From assembly GCA_963920665.1 (NCBI GenBank), contig OY987265.1:34601001-34665000 (forward strand): a stretch of DNA of 64,000 bases, in the 5' to 3' direction. The DNA comes from Straminergon stramineum (Eukaryota > Streptophyta > Bryopsida > Hypnales > Calliergonaceae). Of the stretch, positions 11,749 through 25,574 are shown in pieces (position 1 is the stretch's first letter; each line of letters opens with the position of its first letter). The position numbers and the translations under genes are program-made. The notes beneath the pieces were generated by a model. It worked only from the letters and a program-made list of their open reading frames with translations. It was not told where the DNA came from and did not search any database.

Positions 11749-14447
11749 ATGGAGCCCGAGATGGAGCCCCAAATGGAGGAGATAGAGCAAATGCAGTGGA
11801 TTTCTCCAGGAATCTCTCCCGAGTTGAACCATTCTCCCAAGAGGGAAGAAGAGGATGCATTGCTCGGTGAAAATTCCTTCCCGAGGTTTCCGAAAGTGTC
11901 CCTAATGGAGACGATGAGCAGCAAGTATGCGTTGCGGTTCCAGCTTTGGGACACGGATGGGAGCATGGCCAATTCCCTGTGAATGCGAATCCAGGTTCGT
12001 CTACTTGCAAGAATTTTCCATATCTTTCAAAGTTTCTCATCTCTTCGGAGAAACCAAACTTCTGTGAAATCATGGGCTTGATTGTGACGTGTGCAAATCA
12101 AGATAGGTAGCTCCGTGTTCAGGGAACAATGCACCTGGTTTACGGAGAATGCACAGCCGTGTGGGCAACTTTTTCTAACTCTCTGGAGGTTTCTCATGGT
12201 TTTTGCAAGAACCAATTTTCTGAAGACAATGGTTGTGACTTGTGCAAAGCTAGCTTGCCGCATGTTTGGGTAATCCAACTGGATGTGGAGAATCGATAGC
12301 TAGGTTTGCAAGTTTTCGTAACTCTGTAAGCTTAAGGTTTCTCATCTTTTTGCGAAAACCGAACATCTGAAGACTTTGGCTGGCTGAACTCTCAGGTAAC
12401 TACGCATCTGGTTGTGGTGGATTGACAGCCAAGTTTGCGGTTATAGTTAGGAACTCTCTTAGGTTTCTTGTCTTTCGCAAAATCTAAACTTCTGAAGACT
12501 GTGGCTGTGTAAAGCTTGCTTGCTGAACTCTCGGGTTACTATGCATGTGGTTGTGAGAATTGATAGCTAAATGTGCGAGTTATTGTAACTCACGAAGGTT
12601 TCTCATCGTTGGCGAAAACCAAACTTCTGAAGACTTGGTTTGTGACTTGTGCAAAGCTAGATAGCTGCACCTTCAGGTAACTATGCATGTAGTTGTGTAG
12701 GATTGACAGCCAAGTGTCCATATTGTCGTAACCACTGTGGATTTGTTCTTGTGCAGTTGTCAGCAATGCTCTGTGGAGCTCACCTTAAACGTGACATCCA
12801 CTTCGGACGGAGAGCTGGTGGTCACCAGCCGTGACTTGAAATCCGCTGATGAGAGCGTGGTTCCAGTGGACTTTGCAAGGCTTGGACAAGATCTTGCTCT
12901 TATGAGATTAACTAAACATCGTTCAACAACATACCTCTAAGTATTAGTATAGATGGTAACCAGTTATAGGGCGAATTCTCTTTTTTGCAATGTCCACGTA
13001 TAAATTGGAAGTCTATTCCCGAACGTGTAGCAAGCGCTGCATTCCAAGTCGAATGCTTTCAACGGTGAATGTGAATGTCCTATAATTAGCAGTTCGGGAG
13101 TTGTTTAAGGCTTCAATGCTAAAATACGTTTCCCAGGGTCATTTGACATTGCACCATGTCAAACATCAAGTTGTGCATCATATTGTTTGCCATTTCTTTG
13201 GTGACGAACGTAACCATTTCTCTTGTGAAAAATTGTTCATGCTCTACGTAACTAAGGTCACCAGCTAGTTTGACTCCTCAAAGTTTCTGATTTGTGACAT
13301 GTTGTGATTCATATGGTCAGTAGCACATTCAATCACATTCTCTTTCAATGCCCATCAAATTCCTTCACGTCTTACCCCACAATATGCTGACCCTTGAACG
13401 ATTGACCGACTCCATGGAGCTGGTGCTGGTTTTGTGATAAGCAGAGGAATTACCATCACGAAGCTGCTCAAGGGGCAGGAAATAACCGTGCAAGCCATTG
13501 CCAGAAAAGGGTGGGCAGCTTCCATGCAAGTGGTCGCCAGTGGCCACAGTCACGTTCCACCAGGAGCCAGAAATTTTCATCAATGAAGTGAAAATGGAGA
13601 AACTGACGCTCCCCGAGAAACAGGCTTGGGTGAACTCGAGTCTCACCATCACGCAGGGCCTCACCTGGGCCACCAAAGTCTTCAAATTGGAACCAAACAC
13701 TCAGAAGGTCCATTCTTGGATTCCTCCTCAGTTGCTTGCTTATCATATTCTCAGTTGGAGTTCTGCTTGAACCGAATCTTCTTCTGAGTTTCTTAATGTC
13801 AAGTAGGGGGGTAATTAGAACCGTTTCTGAGTCTGGGGTTTCACTGCCATTTGTAAGTGTGTTTTTAGAACCCACTTCGAAAGGTTTTCAATCCCATTTA
13901 AGGGAGTTTTTTTGTGAATTGGCAATTGGAAAATTCCCCAAATAAGGTGCACAAGTGGTTCCTCGTTCAAATGCTAGAACAGATCTAGATTTAAGTGCTG
14001 TATATCTGAGCTAATGTTTGGAGCCATTTTAACGAACTCAAGGAGAATTGCATTTGTGACTTGTTGTTTCTGCAGGTGGAGGTGGTGAGCCCGGGTGCGT
14101 TCACCAGTGAGGAGCTGTTACGAAATGCCGAAGATTCGGGGACGTCGGAGTTGTTCGAAATCCAAGCGAGAGATGATAGTTTCATCTTCTCTGTGGAGTC
14201 CATAGGAGCTATACCAGCTGCCAAGATCTTCCTGGATGCTATCAAAATATTGAAACAGAAACTGCTTGCATTGCGGCTTGCAGAAGACGGCTCTGCCTTG
14301 CCAGTTGCGGATCATGAAATGGGTGCTACGTCTCCAATCCAGGAAAGGAATTACAACAATCAGAGTGTCCCGGACGACGTCGCGAATGGATTCGCAAAAG
14401 TGAACTTGGGGGACGAAGCGAAAGCTGAGGCAGACTGGGACTTCTGA
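11749..14447 (+). pseudogene. RPB3: RNA polymerase II subunit RPB3, copy 1, disrupted
   Basis: Four exons correspond to copy 2: 11,749-11,994, 12,757-12,906, 13,445-13,707 and 14,076-14,447. RPB3 is the alpha-like core subunit that pairs with RPB11. Recognisable pieces are [31 protein letters not shown], a FHQEPEIFINE segment and a last exon with SFIFSVESIGAIPAAKIFLD, ending in DWDF. Exon 1 has lost 164 bases that encode most of the family's alpha motif, giving an immediate TGA. The exon 2 donor is ATTAAC instead of GTAAGC, and exon 3 has two single-base losses near 13,508-13,530. The last exon is open, unlike that of copy 2. The gene cannot make a full RPB3. Confidence 0.9.
12005..12740 (+). 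repeat. Degenerate ~140-bp tandem repeats in RPB3 intron 1, copy 1
   Basis: Intron 1 is largely built from about five imperfect units. Each carries, in order, AACTCT..AGGTTTCTCATC, GCGAAAACCAAACTTCTGAA, GACTTGTGCAAAGCTAG, a CAGGTAACTATGCATG-like segment and GGATTGACAGCCAAGTGTG. Unit starts fall near 12,015, 12,170, 12,315, 12,445 and 12,580, and a last fragment runs into the splice acceptor. The same array lies in the copy 2 intron, so it is older than the duplication. The repeated CAGGTAAC segment resembles a splice donor. Confidence 0.75.
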
Positions 14448-17400
14448 TGTATGCCTTTGAAATCAGCTTGTCCATTTCGAAACCTTCATTGGAGATACTG
14501 CTGGTGACGATTTCAGGGACTCCCAAGCCGCTGATGCACTTGTTAATGCTTTAAGTCTCACGCCAGTTCATTTCTCAGGATCCAGTGGTTTTTATTAGGG
14601 AATTCCGTAGTCGTGAAGTTTCTCTCTCCAGGATTAATTAAGTGCATACAAATGCAGGCTTTTCAAATCGAACTGCATGAAATCCAAGTCAGAAGACTTG
14701 TGATGAGAAGTTTAAGTTTCAACGGTACGGTTGTATAAATGTGTCGACTTTTCCAGTGGGTTGGAGGTGTAGAAAACTTGCTAAAACAAGTCTCACAAAA
14801 AATATATGCAATTTATAGCCTCCCAAATGCCGAGTGAGTGTGCCGTATACGTTCTGCATCGTTAGGACAGAATTCCCATCGATGACCTCTTCGTCCAGCG
14901 TACAACCATAAGTGACTGTGATGCAAACCGATTGATAAATACATCATGTAACTTATTAGTCACAAGCAGAGGCAACAGCATTTCGTGATACTCTGAAATG
15001 TACAGCTCTGATACACAGCAGAGTTAATATTTAGTCCATATGATAGCTGAATTGGGGCACTGGTAGGCCACCAAATAGGATGGCTTACCTTAGCCATTGC
15101 TTCAAGTATCAAGGGGGGCACTCACAACCCAGGAGCCCTGAAGGAGGTACCTCAGGTTCCAATTTTCATGATCATTTCTTAGTAATAATGGGTTGCGTGA
15201 CCTATTAGTGTCTCTAGACTTGTCAAAAATTGTTCTTCAATAAGTTGGAATTGAATTGTTGAGTAGACTTTACTTTACTTGGATTATGAACTAGTAGGGA
15301 ATGGGGCAAAAAATAGGGCTCAACATTGGTAAGGGGGGGCAGGAATGGGTCCACCTTACACTAGTGTTGGCGTCAAAAATGTCTTAAGAGAATAGGTCAA
15401 TTTGCAAAAGCAATGTCCATTTGAGGGGGAGGGGTCAAAGTGACCCTCTAACTTTCAGTTATTATGATGTCAAGTTTTTCTTTGATTTTCTAAAAAGAAT
15501 TTTGAAAGTACAGAAATATATTAGCTTTTTGGAAATATAACTTTTATATCAATTGGTGCTTAGAAGCTCGAAATGCTTGACTCCAAGCAATAAGAAAAAA
15601 AATGCAAAAACTCAAAATGAATCTTTTTTTCTTATAGAATATATTTATTCAATTTTTCAGAGCTTTGATTTGTTCAATTTGGATAATTGATGTGAGATTT
15701 ATGAAGAGTTGTTTTGTGGGCAATTAAGATACCTTTTTGAAAAATAATGTACAAATGTTTTTTTAATTCAAATTTAACCATTTTTCAAAATAAAATCGTA
15801 CATAGGATATAGATTACATACTCCAAGTCTTCAACAATCTCTATTAGGGTTGACATATTTCAATTCCATTTTTGAACTATTACCAATTCAATTTTTCCTT
15901 CCATCTTGTACCTAGTACCTACTTCCACTTAACAATGTCTTTCTATAATAAAAATTGCTAATAAAAAATTGACTTTTTTTCCTAGATTCTCAATTCAACT
16001 CCCCACCATATAGATTTAAACCTCAGAACTTTATAAAGAAAAATATTTTAATTCAAGGGAATTCAAACTCTGAAAACCTAGTAAAGCAAGGTGAAAAAAA
16101 ATTGTTTTCCTTTCACTTTGAACACAAATATTATATAATCTACATAGTCAAAGTGTTTAAAAAAAATTCCACACATTCTCATATAAGTGCAAGTTAGATC
16201 TTACGGTTCAAAACAAGAAAAAAATAGTTTTTTTTCATAGGAGCTCTTTGCACTAAGCTTAGAGATGGCAAATTTGAATGTTTTTTCGGCAAAACGTAGT
16301 CATGATCCTTTAAGGGTTAAGGTAAAACCAATCTATGTCTATGACCAACAAACTGTCTAATGAAGACACCTAGAAAATGACCCATTATAATCTTACATCA
16401 ACCTATAACATAATTTTTGCAATAAATGAGATTTCAGCTATAATTAGGTTGAATTAGTGACCACATTCAATGCCTTGGATAAGGGTGAAGGAGTCATTAA
16501 TTAGTGACTACTTTAGGAACTTTCACCTTTTTCATGGCAATGTTAGAAAATCAATTGTAGCCATGTTAGGAATCAAATATTTAGTGATTGCTTTAGGTGG
16601 TAAGATGAGCATTACATTACAAATACACTTTTGGTTGGTTTTGGGGTAGTCTAGAGATTGTTTGGGGCTTATTGGTCAACACACTTCAAAAATTCATAAA
16701 AATTCATAAGTTGTCAAATAAAATAAATTTTCAATTGCTATCTCCATTTTTCACATTTGTCTTCATATGAAAAAATAATTAGATCATAATTCCAGTAATG
16801 TCAACTAGGCAAACTAGTCATTCTGCCTGTCATAGGCTGGTTTACCTTAATACACTAAAAATCATTCTTGATCAAAATGATTCATTCATCTATGAGAATA
16901 CAAAACGGCATAAGTTGATCATTCGCATAACAATAGCGATAACACTTGCATAATTTGGGTGCATAGAGTTAGTAGCAATGCACATGCCATGGCCTGTGAG
17001 GTCTTCATTTTCCAAAATAAATTGGAAGAATTTGGATGTATCAGAAGTTTGAGGTTTCCGAGTTTCTACTGATATAATTAGGATAATGTTTTGTATCCTT
17101 GGACCTATATATCCATGTCCATGTATCTATATATCTGTATCCATGCATGTATTCATAGATTGTATCAATATTGTATATGGAAGAAGACATGGGATAGCAC
17201 GTAGGTGGCATTTTGGGATGCATTATATTGCATAGTGCTAACACGTGCATAATTACCCTCTAACCTCCTTATAATGTCTATATTTACTCCTATCATAGTG
17301 GTTATATTGGGGAGGTGTCATATTGTGGAATTAGCATGTAATTGTCACATTAAGGAGGCAATTGAAAAATGAAGTTTTAAAAATTTTATATCAAATAATA

Positions 17401-20400
17401 TTTTTTAAATTGTAAATGTGTAAAATATGCATAAATGATCTTGGTACAATACTAGTATATAGTATACAACTAGTACACAATACAATTTACCATTCACATA
17501 TTGCAATACTAGTATAGAAATACAATTCAAATTCAATACTTGATATAATATACAAATATAATAAAAATTGAACAAGAAGAAGTAAATGGGTAGTGGTCTA
17601 ATTTCAATTTGACACTAGGTTAAATATTATAACATTATAGGTTATGTGTGGTAAAAGTAACACCTTCAATGACTAGAAATTAATCTTCACTTAAAGAAAA
17701 ATGGACATGTTGATGCTCCTGGACATTTGATCGAAGTCTACATGTTAAAAATAACATATCAATTGAATTGAAGATTTGGATAATGAATCCATTGATTTGG
17801 AATGACTTGCTTTTGATTGAGACTAGCTTCATTGATTAGTTGGAAAATTCTATTCCAATACAAGGTGATTGACCTTAGCTTGAGTTAGGTTGATGTTGAG
17901 CTTCAAAGTAGGCAAAATGGTCACTTACAAGTTTTTGTATAGAGGGAAGCTTCTAGTCCACGGCATTCTATTCTTTGGTGCCCATGCCTCAAGGGTGAGG
18001 GCAAGGACAAGGGCAAGGATACTATCCAAGCCCAAGGAGTAAGTCCATCATTGAGTAGAACGTCCAAGATCCAATAGGTTTCCTTTTGTGTTAAGCAATG
18101 AAGGGGAACCTACTGAATTGTATTTCAATAAATAAAAACAAGTGCCCACTTTGAGAATAATTGTACTATACACTATTATCATCTTGGATATTATGCCTTG
18201 GCCTCCTACACGATGACTCCACAAAAATCATGCATTATGCCATATAATTCAAGTTGTTTTTATAGGAGTGTTCATATTCCAATGCTTAACAAACAAATTT
18301 GAATGTGACCAAACTTGTCACTCAAGTTGTGGTACATTTCTTGAAGTACATGATGTCATTTTGAACTTGATAGTGTGAACCAAGTTGATAATTAGAGTTT
18401 GAGAAGCTTTGGCTACACATATAGTTGGTTGATTTGGCCTCAAGAGTGAGACTAAACAAGTTTCATAGCCTACCTACTTTAGTAGTCTATATGAAATCAA
18501 ATTACACAAATTCTAAATGCAAATGCAAAGAGGAGAGGATATGTTTATATAAGGAAGGACCTACCTAGGGACTCTATACGTGGTGATTTCATATGAAACT
18601 GGCTAAAGAATAGTCTTGTACTTACTAGAACCAAAAGCTACATTATATAAGATATTTTATTGCAAACCTAGTGAGATTGATTGAAATATACATTTGGATG
18701 TATAGAATGGGGGTTGTTTGAAATGATGAGTACCACATTTGTACTATATTTGTTGATCAAATGCATGGAACTAAGGCATTGTGATTTAGCTCAGTCCTTT
18801 TAATATTAATGGGTTTGACATATGGGGTTAATATATTTTAGCTAGCTAATGATGTTACTCTAGTCTCCCAAATTGAAAGATTTGTAGCACTAACATTGAG
18901 AATTACTACATAGGACTACAAGGATTTAGTGTTGAGATCTCACCATTCCAACAACTCATTGGACAAGCAATAATAGTGGCATCAACAAAACTAGTATGCG
19001 AGTGCAAAGCATAGAGTTGGGAAACCTAAGTGGGAAACTAAGTTCTTGTTGAAATTTATTTTTGAGACTAAAAAGTGATCAACTTTTTGGGAAAACTTGA
19101 AAATATTTTGAGATTTTTCTAATTTTACAAATAAGTTGTACTTATGATTGCGGATTGTAGATGCCCTAAGACCTTAAGAAATAAAGTATTATATAAAATT
19201 TTAATATAAAAACTTGAACCTAGTCTTTGGGTGGTCTATGTAACAATCATTTTTAGAATGCAAACAATGAATGGAAATGAAAATTCTAAAAAATGTCACA
19301 TTGAACCTCTAAACCCATGTTGGATAGTTCCTTAGATAAAAGGATAAAACTAACTATTACAATCATTGAATGTGCTTTTATATACACGAATTTTGTTTGT
19401 CATGATATATTGGTATATTTGTTTTTTGATAAAGAAGATGCTCTAACAATGAATCACGTTCACTTAATGCAATACAAAAAAACGTTTAAGCTCAAAGTGG
19501 ACAAAGCTATAAAAGACAAGAATCAAGTAGTGTCTCTTTTTTTCTAATTAGAATCAAACCTTATAAATATGAGATACAAAATGGATAACCTCCATGTTCA
19601 CCATTCACAAGAAGTTAGAGTTCTAGGATATAATGATGAACTATTTTCCTGCTTCAACAAGTCGATTTCAAGAATATATTCATGCTCATTGAACCTTACT
19701 CTCGGGACATGAATAGAAAGATCAATTCTTGTATGTAGGCTACATACCATTGAAAAAATATAATGCATTACTTGCAATTTGTCCATTGGACTCTCTTCTT
19801 CAATGTCTTTGTTAGCATTTGGTAGAAATATGTACAAGAACATTTTAGAAATGATCCCACAATCAATATGTATTGATAGTTTGATGCATTTTGAATTGTG
19901 AATATGTTGTTGCAAAGTATAATTGTTGATATCATATATCTAACTATTTAAATATATGGTTTTTTGACTTTGAATGGAATGGGATGGGCTTCAAGAAGTT
20001 TGGGCAATTTTTTCATGGTCTTTGGCATTTGTTTTAAGTTTCAATGCATATAGTGGATTAAAAAGCTTTTAGATGAAATAGATGAACTTGGACAGACTTT
20101 GATGCAATTGGATGGTTTCAATGGACTTTAGTGTGAAGTTGGATCTTCTTGGATTTAAATCACTATAAACCACTTCAAACTACAAACACTTATATAAGAT
20201 GATTTTTCAATCAACTAGACTTATATCACCTCAATTGGATTTACCACAATCACTTTGGCTTTCTTGGACTCATTTGAGCTCAATTAGGTTCAATGGAGTC
20301 CACAGTGAATTCCATCCAACCACTTACTTCAAGGGAAAGAAAATGATCATGCCCTCAACTACAATTTTGCATGAAAAAACCCATCTGAATTGTCTCTGAA

Positions 20401-22140
20401 AGAATGTTATTAATCCCTCAAATATAAACATCTAAATACATTGTCCAATCAAGTTTTTGTTTTGAAATTATGTAAGGTCAATTGACGAGTCCATTATTAA
20501 TATTGAACCAACTCAAGCTTGTTGTTGAACATTTGTGAGTATATATATGATAAATTTAATATTTTAATGGGATACATATAAGTCAATTGTTTCTAACTTC
20601 CTACAATGCCTTCAATTTTCAAGTGGATTACATTTGGTTATCATAGCCAAAAATTCTTTTTAGGTTTAACCAATGTCATCTTAATTAGCAAGGTTGAGGT
20701 TAAAATCCATAATGATGAATTTTTTTTCATCATCCTTACCTCTTCCTAGACGACTTTGGGGTAGTCAACATCCTTCATAAGGAAATAGACACGAGCATCA
20801 TTTCAAAAAAAACAATTACTTTCATCTAACAAAAAGTAATTGTTTCCTCTATTCAACTTCAAATGAATACTTGTTGGCACCAATTGATATGTATTTTTTC
20901 AGTTACAAAGATGCCAAGTTTTCATAAAACAAAATTTAGCTCTATAAAATAAGAGGGTTGCTATTATGTGAGCGTAGGAGTGTGAGCTCATGAGCCTATA
21001 AGATTGTATATCTATGTTAGAGGTATCTATATTATAGAAACCTTCAATGATTATTATGTAATAATATTATAGGTGTTTCTATTATAAGCACCTTCACTGG
21101 TTGTAGGATATATACTTATACATATGCTCAAAGCTCATGTGCTCACATTTCCATGCTCATATACTAGCATCATTATATAAAATAAGACTTGTAAATCATT
21201 AGAGCCCACAAATAGTATCCATTGGCACTCATAGTTATCCTTGGAGGGACCCCAAAAACTCAAAAAAATGTAGAACAATCATTTTTTTACATCTTTATGA
21301 AATTCCTTTCTCTTTTTGGCACTTTGGAGTTTTACTTCAAATTAAATTGAACAAGAGACAAAAGAATTCATTAATATGTATGAAATGATTAAAATTGCTT
21401 GTCCCTTTCCTTTCAAGGAAGGGAAAGTGCCCATATTGACAAGCTACTTTGGAAGGTTGTATAGATATAGATTTACTTTGGGGAGGAAACGTTGCAACCA
21501 TCTATAAGGATTCCTATTGGTTCTAAAAGCTTTTACAAAAGAGACATGGCATTGTAACAGAGAAATTTCAAAAATCAATATTCTTTACCTTTCAATAATA
21601 ATGTTGCAAGAGAAGATGCTACAAGTGCCAAAGTATTGTGTGAGACTTGGAACCAATGATATTTTTTAAGAAAAAATTGAAAAATAAATACATTTAGTTC
21701 AAAGATAAATTGTTGTTAGATCATAAGCTTCAAAAAAACTTGTCAATGTTGACAAGGTCCCTACAAAGATTGGAATCCTTCAATCAACATTTCTTACAAA
21801 AAACAAAAACAAAAACATCAAATTTAAAAAACTTAAAAACTTGTTGTGGGAATCTACAACCATGGAGAGCCTATCAATACCAATGGAGTTCCCAAAGGAC
21901 CCAAAGTCCTACAATTTTTTGGAAAAAATAAGAAAATGTTAAAAAAATTACATATATTTTTGAAAGTTGCAACTATAGCTTATGCCTTGTAGGATTACCA
22001 TCAAAAGTGACATCATTCTCATTATGAGTCCTTGACAATAACTACAACTTTCATAAACAATAGTTGGTTTTACTTACTTATTTGTTTCAAAACAACACTT
22101 ACACTTTCTTAAGTAGAAACTACTTCACTCACATTCTTCA
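14448..22140. other. Gene-poor AT-rich region
   Basis: Similarity to the copy 2 block continues past RPB3 to about 14,985 (partner about 44,045) and then stops, marking a duplication breakpoint. Beyond it I see no gene, only short open frames in low-complexity DNA. At 16,080-16,316 there is a diverged relative of 9,290-9,531, ending in AAGGG then TTAA (16,317-16,320), the right end of a TTAA-family element whose left end I could not place. Confidence 0.5.
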
Positions 22141-22149
22141 TAGAAAGTG

Positions 22150-22362
22150 TGACGATGTTGGTATGTATTATCCCTGTGTTCATGCCTTGAATGCAACTTG
22201 GGATGTTATGAGGACTACTATCTTATGGCAAATTTGGTGCACTAGATGTAGATTATTCATCATTGGTGAAACTATCAACTCCATTAGAATCTACCTCTTT
22301 GCTTGGAGGGACACAATTTATAGAAGAATGGCTAGGAAAAAATCACATTCTTATCTTCATTG
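22150..22362 (+). mobile_element. Possible non-LTR retrotransposon remnant (C-terminal reverse-transcriptase region)
   Basis: A short open frame includes TWDVMRTTILWQIWCTRC and then IRIYLFAWRDTIYRRMA. The pattern W-D-x2-R-x2-I-L-W-x-I-W-C-x-R is reminiscent of the C-terminal part of plant LINE-like reverse transcriptases. No catalytic region, element end or poly-A tail was found, so this would be a small remnant. It could also be chance. Confidence 0.3.
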
Positions 22363-22364
22363 AT

Positions 22365-23760
22365 GAGTGTGGTGATGACCATCATGCCATCATTCAAATT
22401 GAATTTAGCAATATTTGGTGTTCAAAAAGGATATTCTACATTGGTGGGCTTTACACCTCTAGGTGGAAATTCTCTCTTCCTACCTTCAATCTTGTGATCC
22501 TTCTTAGAGAATCAAACTAAGGTGTACATATTTTTTTTTTTTTTTCAAAATCTCACAGCCTATTTCAAAAAAGAAGAAAGAACAACAATTACACCTCAAG
22601 GCCCTAAAGGTTGAACAATAGTTTTAGTAAAACAAGTAAACAATTTTGAAGACTAGCTTTTAAAAAAACTTTTCTGAAAATCACAATTGCACCTTGGGGC
22701 CCATAGGAAAAGTGTTGTCACCAATGGTACTACTAGTGTGTGTGTGTGTGTGGATAGAACTGCAACTTTCAAATTTTTTATATTTTTATATTTTTTTTCC
22801 TACTACTTTGTAGTGAAGTGTTAGTTTTTTGGGTAGGAAATGTATAACTTATAATCATATATAATAAATGTTGATGAAATTTTTTAAGTCAATTTTCAAA
22901 ATGCCAATATTGAGATATACTAGCTAGAGTTAATCAAATTAAAGCAATCTTTGGTGATTTGGTTTTATAAACCCACCAAATGAACTATTGATTGAAGTTG
23001 CTACCTACATAACAGTAACACCTCATACGGCTTGAATTGATGCTAAATGATCAACATTCACAATTTTGAAATTGAAGCCTAGGCAGGTAAATGTTTTTTG
23101 CTTACATGTTTAACCCTAGAAGGACACTGCAGACACAAAGTGGTTGATGGGTGACTTCATCTAAGACTATAGGATGAAAAAAATGTTTTTTCATTCAATT
23201 TTTTTGGAGTCTACTTGAATACATTTTTAGTGAATAGTATTGCTAAGTCCCTCATTATGATGTTATTGACTTTTCTAAGAGAAAAGATGCTTAAAAAACA
23301 AATCATCCTTATAGTGTATTTTGACCTTTTCTTGCGATTTTCTCTTGATGTGAATTTGAGCCATAAAAAATGATATTTTTTGAATTTGAGCATGAAGCTT
23401 ATTAAGTGCAGTTTCTATGCCAATTGAATTTTTTTTTTAAATTCATAAATTTTCATATTTTATAACAATACAAACTTTGGGCCTATCACCATGGTTTGTT
23501 GATTTTCTAATTTTAGGGTGACACATAACTTTGGTTTATACCACAATGTTCTACACTATAATATACATCTATGGTAAAAATTTAAGATTTTTTCGAATAT
23601 ATTTTTGTATTTGATATGAATTTTCTTCATTTTTTCTTACTATAGTCACAACAATTTCAATTTTTTCCAGAAAAATTTGAAATTTTTATGACTTGTAGTA
23701 GACATATGATTTCATCTTTGAAAATAAATACAAATTTTTCATTCCTATCTAGTTGCAAAA
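22365..23760. other. AT-rich region with a GT microsatellite
   Basis: No gene seen. A (GT)n run lies at about 22,733-22,752, with poly-T runs nearby. A TTAACCCTAGAAGG motif at 23,110-23,123 matches the left end of the element at 30,021, but no matching right end was found. Confidence 0.4.
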
Positions 23761-23779
23761 TGGCAGCAAACAAAGTGAT

Positions 23780-24300
23780 GGATAGGGAGGCTTGAAATCA
23801 GTGGTCATCGCTCTGTCCTTCTTGAGTTAATTAAGGCAAATCCGAGCCTTCGATGCAGAAACTGCGAGCTAATTATCAGTGATGGTGAGATTGTAAGGGC
23901 AGTTACAACTTAGGCGCCAGTGAGCTGCCACATGACCACTGAAGGAGAAAGAAGCGTCCCGGTCACACAAGGGAATGTGAGTTACACCCGAGATTGAAGC
24001 TGGGGTTCCTGGTTCCTGGTTATTTAAGATTCGTAAAGCTTGGCGAACAATTGAAGATCAGTCACACGGCGTCTTCATTGGCTGTTTGCAGTAATGGTTT
24101 CCTGAAAAAAGCAGAGATTCCACAGGCTCCTCCTATCATAGTTGCCGGCACTGTTGCCAAAGCTCCGGTAGTCTGAGCAAATACGGGAGAGTTGTGCACT
24201 TTCAAGGAGGCAGACTCTTGAGACCTTGATTCAAAGTCTGGAGGCTGGACTGGGGCAAAGCTTTGGCCAAAGGGAAAGACATGGCTGCGTCGCAACTGAA
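23780..24300. other. Gene-like island of higher G+C, unidentified
   Basis: Base composition shifts to that of coding DNA. On the minus strand a frame over 24,295-24,062 reads ...ATVPATMIGGACGISAFFRK... and ends in a stop. On the plus strand 23,994-24,176 is also open. Neither resembles a family I know, and no splice structure is clear. It may be a fragment of a dead gene. Confidence 0.25.
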
Positions 24301-24351
24301 CGTGCTAGCTGCACTCAAGTTCATTAAAAAAAAAAGACACTTAACCCTTAA

Positions 24352-24465
24352 CCCCTAACTGCCCAGTTGACCATATATGGTCGATCTGAAATTTCAGGCC
24401 CATTTCTGTGCGGGTAGTTAAATTCTTGTGGCTCGTTTAAAAAGAAATTCGGGTAGTTTTGAGGG
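24352..24465. mobile_element. Short TTAA-type miniature element
   Basis: TTAA (24,348-24,351), then CCCCTAACTGCCC at the left end. GGGTAGTTTTGAGGG at the right end is followed by TTAA (24,466-24,469). The ends are imperfect inverted repeats and share the CCC...GGG termini of the other TTAA elements here. It holds a palindrome CCATATATGG. A second TTAACCC lies seven bases upstream, so the true left end is uncertain. Confidence 0.45.
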
Positions 24466-24469
24466 TTAA

Positions 24470-25570
24470 CTATGGAAAACTTTCGTTTTTCATTGAGAAA
24501 AGTACATATTCAATTATTGAGAGGTCTTCAAAGGCATATGTGTACTAAAAGTGGAGTGTAAAGCTTGATAATTTTACTTCATTTCCCGGCTTTATGCAAA
24601 GCTTGGCAATTTCATTTGATTTGAGATCTAAAAAATTGTACTTATCCATTTGCTTTGAGAATGGTCGCAATGAAAAGTTTAAAGTCTTTTCATGATTTTC
24701 ACCATTGAAAATTTCAACGTGCAAGTGTTTATTTGAAGCTATTTGCAATTTCTACTTATAAGCAAAAATTACATTTCAACAATTGCAAGGTGGATTACGT
24801 GATGAATTTTATGTCTTTTCATGTGAAATTAAGTTTTTTGGAAGTGCATTTTAGTGTGTTGTGAGCGTATAATTGCCCACCCTTGGCAATTACACAAGCA
24901 CAACTAGGTACTTGTGTTTTGGGTGGTGAACTCCTACTTCAATGGGTGCCTAACGTCGGTCCATTGTGCTTTCCAAGCAACGGATCTTTTCTAAGCCTCC
25001 TACTTCTTCTAGTTCATCGTGACATCCAAACTATCCTATTGTAAAGCTAATGCTTGGATTTCTTGGCCGTTGGGACTAAAAGAAGACTAAGACTACTACT
25101 ACCATCTTGGGGATCAATTCATGCCATTTCTAAAGCCTATGCAAGTCCCAAGGTTGGGTGTGGATGGATGACCTCTACCCCACTTCATCCATGTTGGATC
25201 CCATCTATGTCTACTTTTTGATACTAAGTGGGGCCTAGCCCTCGCCCCTAGGGGTGCTTCCCGCTTCTAGGCCTCGGCCTTACTCTGTGATTGTGGAAGT
25301 GAGCTAGCTAAAGATGAGGAGGAACAATGGGGTCATACCTCGGCCCAAGGTTCCTCTTCTATGTGCTTGAGACTCCCCCTCAACATGTCCCTTGTTGTCA
25401 TGTCACCTCCGTAGGATTTGATGCATCTTGGATTTGATGCATCTTGGATGTAGGTTGGAAGGGAGGATGATTGGTGAGCCTAGCTCCCCATTTTTCCCTC
25501 TATCTTTTGTTGTGGTCCTGGTGGAGACAATGAATGGGGAAGAGCGGTTAGGCCTATCCCGTTCTACATG
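24470..25570. other. Intergenic DNA, no gene seen
   Basis: AT-rich up to about 24,890, then more balanced in composition. No recognisable coding region, terminal repeat or RNA gene. Confidence 0.4.
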
Positions 25571-25574
25571 CTAT

